Of a stretch of DNA of 33,339 bases, positions 24,946 through 33,286 are shown one piece after another. Made by a program: the position numbers and the translations under genes. The stretch is from Nitrospira sp. CG24E (GTDB taxonomy: Bacteria > Nitrospirota > Nitrospiria > Nitrospirales > Nitrospiraceae): the NCBI GenBank assembly GCA_002869895.2, contig NEWP02000029.1:72816-106154 (forward strand). The letters are read 5' to 3'. The notes beneath the pieces are model-generated. The model did no database searches, was not told the origin of the DNA, and saw only the letters and a list, made by a program, of their open reading frames with translations. Each line of letters begins with the position of its first letter. Positions within the stretch are counted from its first letter, which is position 1.

Positions 24946-26688
24946 TTACAATATTTGGAGCGATTGGTGGCGCAAGGACGCAGTTCGATGGAGACCGTGT
25001 TTCTCACCAAAGGCGGTCACTCGATCGACGTGGAGATTCACGCCACGGCGTTGATCGATCAAGAACGGGGCGGGCTGGTTCACTCGCGAGCATTTGTGCG
25101 CGACGTGACCGATCGGCGCCAGCTTGAGCAACGGGTGCAGGAATACACGACAGAGCTTGAAGAGGCTGTGTCGGAACGAACGCAACAGCTTGTCGCCTCC
25201 CAGGCGCGGTACAAGGCCCTGTTCGATTTAGTCGTCGACTCTGTCTTCATGGTGAATGCGAACGGCATGATCGTCGCGGTCAACAAACGTGAGGAGCAAG
25301 CGTTGGGATACGCAGAGGCGAAGGTGGTCGGCCGTAGCCTGCTCGAAGTGGTCCTCGCAAGCTATCACGATGCATTGCGTGGGTGGCTCAGCGATACCAT
25401 TTCGGGCCAGAGGAAAATCCCTACCCAGGAGATCGTGGTGCTCCATGCCGACGGATTGGAGACTCCGGTCGAAATGGATTTGATCCGGGTCGGAGTGGCA
25501 GACCAACTGTCGGTGATGGTGCAGTTGCGCGACATTACCGACCGGAAACGGCTTGAACGGCAGCTGGACGCCTATCGGGAAGAGTTGGAGGACAAGGTGC
25601 GCGAGCGCACGAGGGAGATCGAAGAGACCAAGCAATATCTTGAAAGTCTGCTCGAGAACGCGAACGATGTCATTTACACACTCGATACCGAGCAGCGATT
25701 CACCTATGTCAACAGCAAGATCGAAGCATGGGGCTACAGGAAAGAGGATCTGCTCGGGCGTCCGTACCTTGCTCTTCTCTCCAAGCGTCACCGGGGGAAA
25801 CGTCTCAAGAGCACATTGGATATCGAGGTGAAGCAGGTTTATGAGGTCGAAGTGGTCACTCGCATGGGAGAGCCGCGGGCTGTGATGATCAGTGTGTCTC
25901 CACTGCATGATGCCGAGGGAGGATTTCTGGGCCTGATGGGCATTGCCCGCGACATGACCGAGACCAAGAAACTGGAGCAGCAGATCAGGAACTCTGAGAA
26001 GCTGGCCTCGGTCGGACGGCTTGCGGCAGGAGTCGCCCACGAAATCAACAATCCCCTTGGGGGCATCCTCAACTGCCTCTACAACTTGCGAAAGGGAACG
26101 TTGTCGCCGACAAGGCAAGAGGAATATCGGGTCTCGATGGAAGACGGTGTGCGGCGTGTGCAGAAGATCGTTCGGCAGCTGCTCGATTTCTCCCAGCAGC
26201 ATGTGCCGGAGTTTGCGCTGACGGATATCAATCACGTCGTCGATCGGGTCCTGGTCCTGACGACGCATCTCTTTTCCCCGAAGCGAATTGTGCTGGAAAC
26301 GGGATTCGGGCAGGGGTTGCCGAATATCATGGTTGATCGGCACATGATTGAGCAGGTCCTGATGAATCTGGTCTTGAATGCGGTGCATGCGATGACAGAG
26401 GGAGGAACTCTGACGATCCGAACTTCCGTGGTCGAAGGGATCTGCGTGGTCGAAGTGTGCGACACTGGGTCCGGCATTCCACCGGCGGTCCTACCGAGGA
26501 TCTTCGATCCCTTCTTTACGACCAACCGCGAAGGCGAAGGAACCGGACTCGGCCTGTCGGTCAGTCTGGGCATCGTTGAGCGCCACGGAGGAAAGATTTT
26601 GGTGGATAGCGAAGTCGGGAAGGGAACAACCTTTACACTCTGTCTTCCTGTGTCCCGTGAACGTTCGTTGGTGGAGAGGGTGTCATGA
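24931..26688 (+). CDS. PAS-domain sensor histidine kinase, apparently 5'-truncated
   Basis: A 585-residue soluble histidine kinase. The N-terminus holds only the latter part of a PAS domain (from about VETVFLTKGGHSIDVE to AFVRDVTDRRQLE). A coiled coil, two complete PAS domains (about 85-205 and 225-345), and the kinase core follow: phosphoacceptor His370 in VAHEINNPLGG, N box Asn483 in LMNLVLNAVHAM, Asp511 in CDTGSGIP, FDPFFTT, and GEGTGLGLS. There is no membrane segment. The GTG at 24931 lies inside repeat copy 3 with a poor ribosome site; the ATG at 24988 has AAGGA 9 bases upstream and may be the working start. The missing front half of the first PAS domain, exactly at the damaged repeat, points to a deletion. 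It overlaps the response regulator as ATGA. The signal is unknown. Confidence 0.85.
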   Translation: MLPLVLQYLERLVAQGRSSMETVFLTKGGHSIDVEIHATALIDQERGGLVHSRAFVRDVTDRRQLEQRVQEYTTELEEAVSERTQQLVASQARYKALFDLVVDSVFMVNANGMIVAVNKREEQALGYAEAKVVGRSLLEVVLASYHDALRGWLSDTISGQRKIPTQEIVVLHADGLETPVEMDLIRVGVADQLSVMVQLRDITDRKRLERQLDAYREELEDKVRERTREIEETKQYLESLLENANDVIYTLDTEQRFTYVNSKIEAWGYRKEDLLGRPYLALLSKRHRGKRLKSTLDIEVKQVYEVEVVTRMGEPRAVMISVSPLHDAEGGFLGLMGIARDMTETKKLEQQIRNSEKLASVGRLAAGVAHEINNPLGGILNCLYNLRKGTLSPTRQEEYRVSMEDGVRRVQKIVRQLLDFSQQHVPEFALTDINHVVDRVLVLTTHLFSPKRIVLETGFGQGLPNIMVDRHMIEQVLMNLVLNAVHAMTEGGTLTIRTSVVEGICVVEVCDTGSGIPPAVLPRIFDPFFTTNREGEGTGLGLSVSLGIVERHGGKILVDSEVGKGTTFTLCLPVSRERSLVERVS

Positions 26689-28127
26689 AGGGGCTCAGAA
26701 CTCTGCTCGTGGATGACGAGCCGTTGATGCGGCTGTCGATGGTCGATGCGTTGGAAACGATCGGCCATGACGTCGAAGCGGCTGCATCCGGGACGGAAGG
26801 CATCGAAGCCATCCGTCAGCGGCCCTTCGATCTGGTCATCACCGATCTGCGGTTGCCGGGAGCGGACGGGCTTATGGTGCTCAAGGCGACCAAAGAGCAG
26901 TCGCCCGACACAGAGGTCATCGTGATTACCGCCCACGGATCGGTGGAAACGGCAGTCGGCGCGATGAAGCTCGGCGCCTTCGACTACGTCACGAAACCCT
27001 TTCAGATGGACGAGTTACTGTTGATCGTCGAGCGAGTGGGCCACGTTGTGGCCTTACGCCGCGAGAATCAGGATCTCAAAGATACGCTTGAAGATAAATT
27101 CTGCTTCAACGGCATTCTGGGATCGAACAACCAAATGCGAGCGGTGCTGGACAAGATCAAGATGGTGGCTGGGACGGACTCCACGATTTTGATCCTTGGA
27201 GAAAGCGGAACCGGAAAAGAGCTGGTGGCGAACGCGATTCACCAAAACAGTCCGCGCAGCCCCCACCCGCTGATCAAGGTCAGTTGCGCTGCCTTGCCGG
27301 AATCGTTGCTCGAAGCAGAGCTGTTCGGCCACGAGAAAGGCGCCTTCACTGGCGCGCTTCGTCAACGGCGGGGGCGATTTGAATTGGCGCACCGAGGCAC
27401 CCTGTTCCTGGACGAGATCGGTGAAATCTCGCCGGTCATCCAGGTGAAACTTTTGCGGGTGCTTCAGGAACGGCAGTTTGAGCGAGTCGGAGGGAACGAC
27501 AGGATCGATGTGGATGTCCGCCTGGTCTGTGCGACCCAGAAGGACTTACGAAAGGAAGTCGCGCAGGGGCGGTTCCGCGAAGATTTATTCTATCGGCTCA
27601 ATGTCGTCCAGGTCGTGATTCCTCCGTTGCGTCAGCGGCAAGAGGACATCATGGTGATCGGCGACCACGTGCTCAAGACCTGCTCCACCAAGATGAACAA
27701 ACAACTGAAGGGATTTTCCTCACAGTCGCGGGAGCTGCTCTTGCGCTATTCCTTCCCTGGGAACGTGCGGGAGTTAGAGAACATGGTCGAGCGTGCAGTG
27801 GCGTTGGGACGCGATCGTGAAGCGATTCAACCGCCGGATCTGTGCGGGTACCAGTCCTGCCCCTTTACCGGAGGTGCCGCGCAAGAGTCTTGTGGATTCT
27901 GTAGCGAAGGGTTGACGGGACAGAAGCGTGAAGAGCGTCCACTGACCTCGCTGGCGACGGCGCGGGAACAGTTCGAGCGGGAGTATATTCTGTCGGTCCT
28001 CGGGAAGGTAGAAGGCAGCCGAACTACCGCCTCGAAAATCCTCGGCCTCTCGCGTAAAGCCCTCTGGGAAAAGTGCAAACGCTACGGCATCCCCTCAGCG
28101 CGGGATGAGGCGGAGGATGAGGGCTGA
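26685..28127 (+). CDS. NtrC-family sigma-54 response regulator with a four-cysteine linker
   Basis: A 480-residue activator. The receiver domain has DDEP near residue 9 and phosphoacceptor Asp54 (VITDLRLPG). The AAA+ domain has Walker A GESGTGKE, the sigma-54 contact loop GAFTGA at residues 219-224, and LFLDEIGEI. A Fis-type helix-turn-helix ends the protein (TTASKILGLSRKALWEKCKRYG). Between the AAA+ and helix-turn-helix parts is an insertion with Cys387, Cys392, Cys403 and Cys406 (spacing x4, x10, x2), not usual in this family. It overlaps the kinase gene by four bases and is surely its partner. It activates sigma-54 promoters; the nearby 28212 site is a candidate target. The cysteines could bind a metal or sense redox state. 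Confidence 0.92.
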   Translation: MKGLRTLLVDDEPLMRLSMVDALETIGHDVEAAASGTEGIEAIRQRPFDLVITDLRLPGADGLMVLKATKEQSPDTEVIVITAHGSVETAVGAMKLGAFDYVTKPFQMDELLLIVERVGHVVALRRENQDLKDTLEDKFCFNGILGSNNQMRAVLDKIKMVAGTDSTILILGESGTGKELVANAIHQNSPRSPHPLIKVSCAALPESLLEAELFGHEKGAFTGALRQRRGRFELAHRGTLFLDEIGEISPVIQVKLLRVLQERQFERVGGNDRIDVDVRLVCATQKDLRKEVAQGRFREDLFYRLNVVQVVIPPLRQRQEDIMVIGDHVLKTCSTKMNKQLKGFSSQSRELLLRYSFPGNVRELENMVERAVALGRDREAIQPPDLCGYQSCPFTGGAAQESCGFCSEGLTGQKREERPLTSLATAREQFEREYILSVLGKVEGSRTTASKILGLSRKALWEKCKRYGIPSARDEAEDEG

Positions 28128-28143
28128 TGATCTTCTGTGCTCG

Positions 28144-28200
28144 CGCAACGCGCGGTTGCGGAATGCCCTCGCTCGGGCTAATGGCACGTCTCGGCGTGCC
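28144..28200. repeat. Cluster of three small hairpins after the response regulator gene
   Basis: CGCAAC/GTTGCG (28144-28149, 28155-28160), GCCC/GGGC (28165-28168, 28175-28178) and GGCACG/CGTGCC (28183-28188, 28195-28200) follow each other closely. No T-tract follows, so simple intrinsic termination is not supported. The sequence may be a repeat of this genome or a structured 3' end. Confidence 0.5.
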
Positions 28201-28211
28201 AGTGGGTGGGC

Positions 28212-28227
28212 GGGTGAGAAAGTTGCG
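28212..28227 (+). promoter_or_regulatory. Candidate sigma-54 promoter upstream of the large membrane protein gene
   Basis: GGGTGAGAAAGTTGCG contains the two invariant dinucleotides GG (28213-28214) and GC (28225-28226) separated by ten bases, and TTGC at the -12 element. The -24 block is otherwise a poor match to TGGCACG. It would start transcription near 28238, about 115 bases before the ATG at 28353, directly downstream of a sigma-54 activator gene. Confidence 0.4.
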
Positions 28228-28270
28228 CGCAGTGGAGGACCAACCAGGCCACCCTTTTTGGGTATGTGAA

Positions 28271-28283
28271 GGGTGACTCACCC
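28271..28283. promoter_or_regulatory. 13-base perfect palindrome
   Basis: GGGTGACTCACCC has GGGTGA and TCACCC arms around one base, lying between the candidate sigma-54 promoter and the large gene. It could be a dimeric regulator site. Confidence 0.35.
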
Positions 28284-28352
28284 AAGCCTTCTGTGGGGCG
28301 CGTGAGGGATTCCCATTGATCGGCCTCTGAATTAGAGAACTCGGACACCTCG

Positions 28353-31300
28353 ATGGCAAAAGGAAGTGGAGAGTCGAAGATCGCCCTGGTGGGTGTGGTT
28401 ACCCTCGCGGTCGCGCTCGCCGGCGTGCTGTTGGTGAAGGAGCCTCTGCGGAGTTCTCGCCCGGTAGGGACCGGGTTGGAAGTGAAACAGACCACCAGTG
28501 AACAATCGGTTCGCGCGAGGCTGTGGGAAGATCCTCTGGCAGCGGTGCAGCGGGGGATGGGAGAGGCGCCGCCGGCAGCAAGCGGGTTGTCCAAGTCTTC
28601 GTCCAGCCGGTCGGCCGACTCGTTTCTCGTACAGCGCCTGAGACCGCTGAGGCATGCGATTGCCGACCGGGTCAAGAAGGATGAGCGGATCACCGTCCTC
28701 TTGGTGACGATGAGCGGTGATCCCTATGCGGAGAGTGCTGAGTCCCGCATCCGGGATCGTTATGCGGTCGGCACTGCGTTGGGTGTCGCCTGCTATGTCC
28801 CGGAAGATGAGGGGCATCTCTCGTTCATCGAGGGCAATACTCAGGGCACTGGTTTCTTGCCCTACGAATGGTATCGGCTCCGGAAGACCAAGGTTTGTGG
28901 CGAGGGACAGGACCGGGCTCAAAATACCCTCGTGGTCTGGGTCTCCGATGACGCACTCAGCCGAGGGTTCCTGGCCACCTTGACCTCGTTGTCGCAAGCC
29001 CTGGTGTGCCAAGAGTCGACAGAGAAAAGCGAATGTCTCTTTACCGATGACCGGCGCAGGCTGGTCCGGCTGAATCCGAGGTTGCAACAGTCCGTCACGT
29101 TCAAGATTGTGGGGCCCCGCAGCTCCTCAGCCCTGCGTCAACTCCTGGATGAAGCCGGAGGCTTGTATACCGAGCCCCATGAAGGAATCGGGGCCTGGCC
29201 GAACGCAGATGGGACCATCGAGCTCTATTCGCCTTGGGCCAGCGCGATGAAGGGGCTCATGGCCTATGGGCTGAAGAAGGAGCGGGGGAAGGGATCTGCC
29301 TGCCAGGCTTATGAAGCCTGCGAGGAGGAGTTTTCCCATCGGCTGGCCGCTGCAAATGTGAGGCTCGTCTACGAGGTCGGAACCGACGATCGGCTTTTCA
29401 CCACGCTGATCGAAGAATTAGAACGGCGTCAGGTACGGCTCGGCTGGGATGCGGTGATCCTGATCGGGGAATGGGATTCCTTCTATGGCCGAGCATTGCC
29501 CATCGAGTTTCGCGCGGCGGCCTGCGCGAAGGTGGCAACGTTCACGGAGCTAGAGCTCAAGCAGATTCAGGTGCCGGCGACGATCAAATCCTGGTGTCCG
29601 ACTGTTCCGCGCGCGGTCGATTTGCAGATTCAGCGCCCGGCTGACTATGAGTCCCTGACCTTGAACGTCTTCCGCTATAGCTATCTGAGCGGTCTCGATG
29701 GCGAAGTGCCGGGCGACGATGCGGTGAACGCCGGACGTGGAGAGAGCTCCAAGGCCAATGTGACGGCGAAGGATCTGCTGGCCGGTGGGTTGCGGGAACG
29801 TCCGGAGGGAACGAGCCAGCTCGATTATGTGCGGGCCTTGACGACAAGGATCCAAGACGAAGGAGAGGGAGCAAAAGCGATCGGTATTCTGGGCAGGGAT
29901 CCCTACGATGCTTTGCTCATTCTGAAAGCGCTCCGGCCGGCCTTCCCCTACGCTGTTTTCTTCACCGTCGATCTCGATGCGCGCCATCTTCACGCCGGCG
30001 AGTACAAGTGGACCAGGAACATGGTCGTCGCCTCGCCGTTCGGCCTGCAGTTGGACGGGAGTCTCCAGCGCGACGTTCCGCCGTTCCGGAGCAGCTATCA
30101 AACTGCCACATACTTTGCCGTGCTGCGGGCGGTGAATCACGTGACCTGTCGAGCAGGGGGGGATCGGCAGCCGTCGGCGGGGCCCTGTCAGGCAGGGTAT
30201 CACGTGCCGCTGACCCCCGAAGACCGGGTCTACGATTCGGCTGAACATCCTCGCATCTTCGAAGTGGGGCGCGAGGGCGCCGTGGACCTCAGCGTCGTGG
30301 ATGTCGAAGGGGTGAGAACGATCCATCCCCTGCGCGCGGATCTCGATCATACGGACAGTTATGGTCAGCTGAAACAGGGTATCGGCCCCAGCAGCGCAAC
30401 GGTGATGGCGCTGGTCGGGATCGGGCTGTTCATTGTGACGGCGCTTGCCTGGAAGAATGAGCGAGTCTGGCTCCGGGTTTCTCGGTCCTGGGGTCTGTTC
30501 GCACTGGCTGGTCTGTTGCTACTCGCCGGGACTGCGATCTTTTTGACTCTGGGCGGCGGCACAGCCCTTATGGCCCAGCACGATGAAGGCGAACCCTTCT
30601 CCTGGACTGCCGGTGTAAGCATTTGGCCCGGCGAGTGGCTCCGGTTTCTCGTGGTGCTTATGTGCCTTGTCTTCCTGGTCAAGGGGGCTCGCGATCTGAC
30701 GAAGAACAGCGACCGCCTCACCGACGATTTCTCATTCCGCATGGATCAGAGCCCCCGCTCCCGATTTACCCTGAGGATTTGGTGGACCAATGTGCAACGG
30801 ATCTATCATCCGGCTGCCACCAGAGCCGCCACCACGGTTGATCAAGCCTGGTCCTGGTATCTCAACGGCGCCGCCCCGCTGCAGAGGGCGGCGCGCCTGC
30901 TGGTCCTGTTTCTCCTGTATGGCGCGATGATGATGTCTCTGGACCATTGGGTCCTTGACGAAGAGATGATCCAACCCTGTCGGGGCTGGCTAAGCTGTCG
31001 AGTGGATTCGATCATGACGCTGGTCAGCATGAGCTGCGTGGTGCTGCTCAATCTGGCGGTATTCGACGAGGTCATGTTGTGCCGTCGGTGGGTCGGTTGG
31101 GTGAACAGCACGAGCGGGGGCTGGTCCGATCAGGTGCAACAGAAATACTTGCGCGAGTATGGATTGAGCCAGAGCCATCAGGCAGAGTTTGACAAGCTCA
31201 AATATTTGGCCGGCATCGACCTGATCAGCCGGCGGACGGAAGCGGTCAATCGCCTCATCCGGTACCCCTTCATCGCCCTGCTGATTATGATCGCTGCCCG

Positions 31301-31628
31301 CAACGACTACTTCGATATTTGGAACTATCCGGTCTTGCTGCTGCTGGCCTGGGCCTTGAACGTCGTTCTGGCGCTGGGCGGGGCGATGTTGCTCTATCGC
31401 TCCGCCGACCGCGCGAAGCAGTCGGTTTTGGCCGGGCTGAGCAAGCAAATGATCCAAGCGCTCGGGCTCGGCAAGGACCACGAAGTCCGCGCAAAGCAGG
31501 TCCAGTACATCATCGGCGAGGTTGAGGCCAACCAGAAGGGCGCCTTCGTTCCTTTCTATCAGCAGCCGGTCGTTGAGTCTTCGCTCTACGGCCTCGTGGC
31601 CCTGCTGCAATATCTCTATTTGAAGTAA
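28353..31628 (+). CDS. Large uncharacterised membrane protein
   Basis: A 1091-residue protein of no family I can name. One membrane segment lies at residues 10-28, followed by about 650 residues likely outside the cytoplasm. About seven segments lie in the last 410 residues (near 683-702, 712-735, 763-780, 847-866, 886-905, 969-985 and 990-1014), leaving a cytoplasmic tail of about 75 residues. The exported part has alternating alpha/beta sequence with DAVILIGEWDSFYGRALP, AKAIGILGRDPYDALLILKAL and YAVFFTVDLDARHL, suggesting a periplasmic-binding (type 1) fold; this is inference. The ATG at 28353 has a weak ribosome site. It stands after a sigma-54 activator gene and ends 10 bases before an esterase gene. 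Length and topology suggest a sensor or signalling protein. Confidence 0.75.
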   Translation: MAKGSGESKIALVGVVTLAVALAGVLLVKEPLRSSRPVGTGLEVKQTTSEQSVRARLWEDPLAAVQRGMGEAPPAASGLSKSSSSRSADSFLVQRLRPLRHAIADRVKKDERITVLLVTMSGDPYAESAESRIRDRYAVGTALGVACYVPEDEGHLSFIEGNTQGTGFLPYEWYRLRKTKVCGEGQDRAQNTLVVWVSDDALSRGFLATLTSLSQALVCQESTEKSECLFTDDRRRLVRLNPRLQQSVTFKIVGPRSSSALRQLLDEAGGLYTEPHEGIGAWPNADGTIELYSPWASAMKGLMAYGLKKERGKGSACQAYEACEEEFSHRLAAANVRLVYEVGTDDRLFTTLIEELERRQVRLGWDAVILIGEWDSFYGRALPIEFRAAACAKVATFTELELKQIQVPATIKSWCPTVPRAVDLQIQRPADYESLTLNVFRYSYLSGLDGEVPGDDAVNAGRGESSKANVTAKDLLAGGLRERPEGTSQLDYVRALTTRIQDEGEGAKAIGILGRDPYDALLILKALRPAFPYAVFFTVDLDARHLHAGEYKWTRNMVVASPFGLQLDGSLQRDVPPFRSSYQTATYFAVLRAVNHVTCRAGGDRQPSAGPCQAGYHVPLTPEDRVYDSAEHPRIFEVGREGAVDLSVVDVEGVRTIHPLRADLDHTDSYGQLKQGIGPSSATVMALVGIGLFIVTALAWKNERVWLRVSRSWGLFALAGLLLLAGTAIFLTLGGGTALMAQHDEGEPFSWTAGVSIWPGEWLRFLVVLMCLVFLVKGARDLTKNSDRLTDDFSFRMDQSPRSRFTLRIWWTNVQRIYHPAATRAATTVDQAWSWYLNGAAPLQRAARLLVLFLLYGAMMMSLDHWVLDEEMIQPCRGWLSCRVDSIMTLVSMSCVVLLNLAVFDEVMLCRRWVGWVNSTSGGWSDQVQQKYLREYGLSQSHQAEFDKLKYLAGIDLISRRTEAVNRLIRYPFIALLIMIAARNDYFDIWNYPVLLLLAWALNVVLALGGAMLLYRSADRAKQSVLAGLSKQMIQALGLGKDHEVRAKQVQYIIGEVEANQKGAFVPFYQQPVVESSLYGLVALLQYLYLK

Positions 31629-31638
31629 AGGGTCGTTC

Positions 31639-32361
31639 ATGCGCGAAGCACAGATAGGCGGGCTGCGGACGCGGATCGTAGGTGGCATCGATGGCAAGGG
31701 TGGGGGCAAGGGTCCCCTCGTTCTGCTCCTGCACGGCTTTGGGGCGCCAGGGAATGATCTCGTGTCGCTGGCAGATGCGTTGGATGTGCCCACCGGTACA
31801 AGGTTTGTCTTTCCCGAAGGCCCGCTTTCGTTAAGCTTTGGGCCGAGAGATGCGCGAGCCTGGTGGCTGATCGATATGGCGCGCATTGCCGCAGATCAAG
31901 CGGCAGGCCGGATCCGTGATCTCTCGCAGGATATTCCCAAAGGCCTGGCTCCGGCGCGCACGACAATGTTGGCCTTCCTCAAGGAGGTCGAGCAACATCT
32001 CAACACGGCCCCGCGCAGAACTATCCTCGGGGGCTTTTCCCAGGGCGCCATGCTTTCTTGTGATGTGATGCTCAGGACGACAGAACCCTATGCCGGGTTG
32101 ATCCAACTTTCCGGTACGCTCCTCGCCACACAGGAATGGGCTCCGTTGCTCCAAAAACGCAAAGGGCTGCCGGTCTTTCAAAGCCATGGGATGCAGGACG
32201 AGATCCTGCCCTATGTGGGAGCGGAACGGTTACGAGACACGCTTAGTCAGGGAGGACTCACAGTCGAATGGCACAGCTTCCGCGGCGGCCACGAGATTCC
32301 AAGAGCGGTTCTGCAGCGGCTGGGGCCCTTTATCGCCAAGGCGGTTGCCAAACATGAGTAG
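31639..32361 (+). CDS. Alpha/beta hydrolase, phospholipase/carboxylesterase family
   Basis: A 240-residue esterase of the carboxylesterase/thioesterase (LysoPL-like) family, hydrolysing short-chain esters or thioesters. The oxyanion segment is LLLHGFGAPGNDL, the nucleophile is Ser in GGFSQGAML, the acid is Asp in SHGMQDEILPY, and the base is His in RGGHEIP. There is no signal peptide. The ATG at 31639 has AAGGG 6 bases upstream and lies 10 bases after the large membrane protein stop, so it is likely co-transcribed. It overlaps the next hydrolase gene by 8 bases. The substrate is unknown. Confidence 0.9.
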   Translation: MREAQIGGLRTRIVGGIDGKGGGKGPLVLLLHGFGAPGNDLVSLADALDVPTGTRFVFPEGPLSLSFGPRDARAWWLIDMARIAADQAAGRIRDLSQDIPKGLAPARTTMLAFLKEVEQHLNTAPRRTILGGFSQGAMLSCDVMLRTTEPYAGLIQLSGTLLATQEWAPLLQKRKGLPVFQSHGMQDEILPYVGAERLRDTLSQGGLTVEWHSFRGGHEIPRAVLQRLGPFIAKAVAKHE

Positions 32362-33109
32362 CCTCCATTCGTTTGAACTTGCAGCCACAGATGGCAAGCT
32401 GATTCGTGGAGACCGGTCAATCGGCAAGGATCGCCAGATATTGTTCATCACTGGTTTTCTTTCAAAACGCTGGGGCAACAAGAGCAAGGCGTTGGTTCAG
32501 TGGTGTGAGGAGAAGGGCTGGGGTTTCTGTTGTTATGATGTGCGGGGGTTTGGAGAATCGGATGGAAACTTCACCGACTACACCCTGTCAGATTGGATCG
32601 CGGATGCGCGAACGGTGCTCCGCACTCTCGACACCGGTCCGCCGCTGACCCTTGTCGGCAATTCACTTGGAGGCTGGATCGCCTGGCTGATGGCGCAGGA
32701 GCTCGAGCAGATTGAGCGGCTTGTCCTTATCGCTCCAGCCTTCAACATGATGGGACTGCGGGCGAAGTCGATTGATCCTGAAAGGAGACAGACCTGGCAA
32801 GGCAATGGCTGGATGCCCTGGGACGATGAGCCGGCTCACAGGGACTGGCCTCTCTCGTGGAAATGGGTCGAGGAGAGCGAAGCCTATTGGAAGACCAGCT
32901 TCGACCGTCTCAGGCATGTGAGCACGACGGTCTTACACGGATTGCAAGATAGCGTGATCCTTCCGGGCGGCAGCAGGCAGTTCGTCGAACAGCTCTTGGC
33001 CAAGGATGCGTCATTTCCTGTCGAGCTCAATCTGATCACAGGTGACCATCGATTGGGCACTTCTGAAAACATGGAACGGTTTCATCAACTGGTCGTAGGA
33101 CAACCCTGA
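32354..33109 (+). CDS. Alpha/beta hydrolase
   Basis: A 251-residue alpha/beta hydrolase. LFITGFLSKRWGNKSKAL and YDVRGFGESDG form the early strands, the nucleophile Ser lies in VGNSLGGW, the acid Asp in LHGLQDSVI, and the base His in ITGDHRL. It resembles small bacterial esterases and ABHD10-type thioesterases. The frame is open to 32186, overlapping the upstream gene; the ATG at 32354, which overlaps the preceding stop by 8 bases, gives the family N-terminus and is preferred. A second hydrolase of a different subfamily adjacent to the first suggests one small pathway. The substrate is unknown. Confidence 0.85.
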   Translation: MSSLHSFELAATDGKLIRGDRSIGKDRQILFITGFLSKRWGNKSKALVQWCEEKGWGFCCYDVRGFGESDGNFTDYTLSDWIADARTVLRTLDTGPPLTLVGNSLGGWIAWLMAQELEQIERLVLIAPAFNMMGLRAKSIDPERRQTWQGNGWMPWDDEPAHRDWPLSWKWVEESEAYWKTSFDRLRHVSTTVLHGLQDSVILPGGSRQFVEQLLAKDASFPVELNLITGDHRLGTSENMERFHQLVVGQP

Positions 33110-33118
33110 GGCCCCATC

Positions 33119-33286
33119 ATGCTCACACTCATTCACAAAGAATGCGGCGGTCCGGCGCTCGATGAGTCGCCCGTCGGCGAGGTCTGCGCGATCCCCATCG
33201 ACCGGTTTCCGTTTACGTGCTTCAGTTGCCTTGAGGAAATCGACGACGAATCGGAAGTTCGACTGTCGGAGGAGATGGGAATCTGA
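33119..33286 (+). CDS. Small cysteine-containing protein (possible zinc finger)
   Basis: A 55-residue open frame starting ATG at 33119, 10 bases after the hydrolase stop, and ending TGA at 33284-33286. It begins MLTLIHKECGG and contains four cysteines at residues 9, 23, 34 and 37, with CFSC forming a knuckle, followed by an acidic tail (EEIDDESEVRLS). The pattern suggests a small zinc-binding protein. Base use agrees with neighbouring genes. No ribosome site stands out, so translation may be coupled. No function is assigned. Confidence 0.6.
   Translation: MLTLIHKECGGPALDESPVGEVCAIPIDRFPFTCFSCLEEIDDESEVRLSEEMGI

Noticed and set aside
25228-26388. 386-codon minus-strand frame opposite the histidine kinase
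   Set aside because: Antisense to intact PAS and kinase motifs; composition is His/Gln-rich as expected for a shadow frame.
28183-28200. TGGCACG word as the -24 of a sigma-54 promoter
   Set aside because: No GC at the proper 10-base spacing; the word is better explained as an arm of a GGCACG/CGTGCC hairpin.
29550-30350. 266-codon minus-strand frame opposite the large membrane protein
   Set aside because: Shadow of a much longer open frame; no motif or ribosome site.
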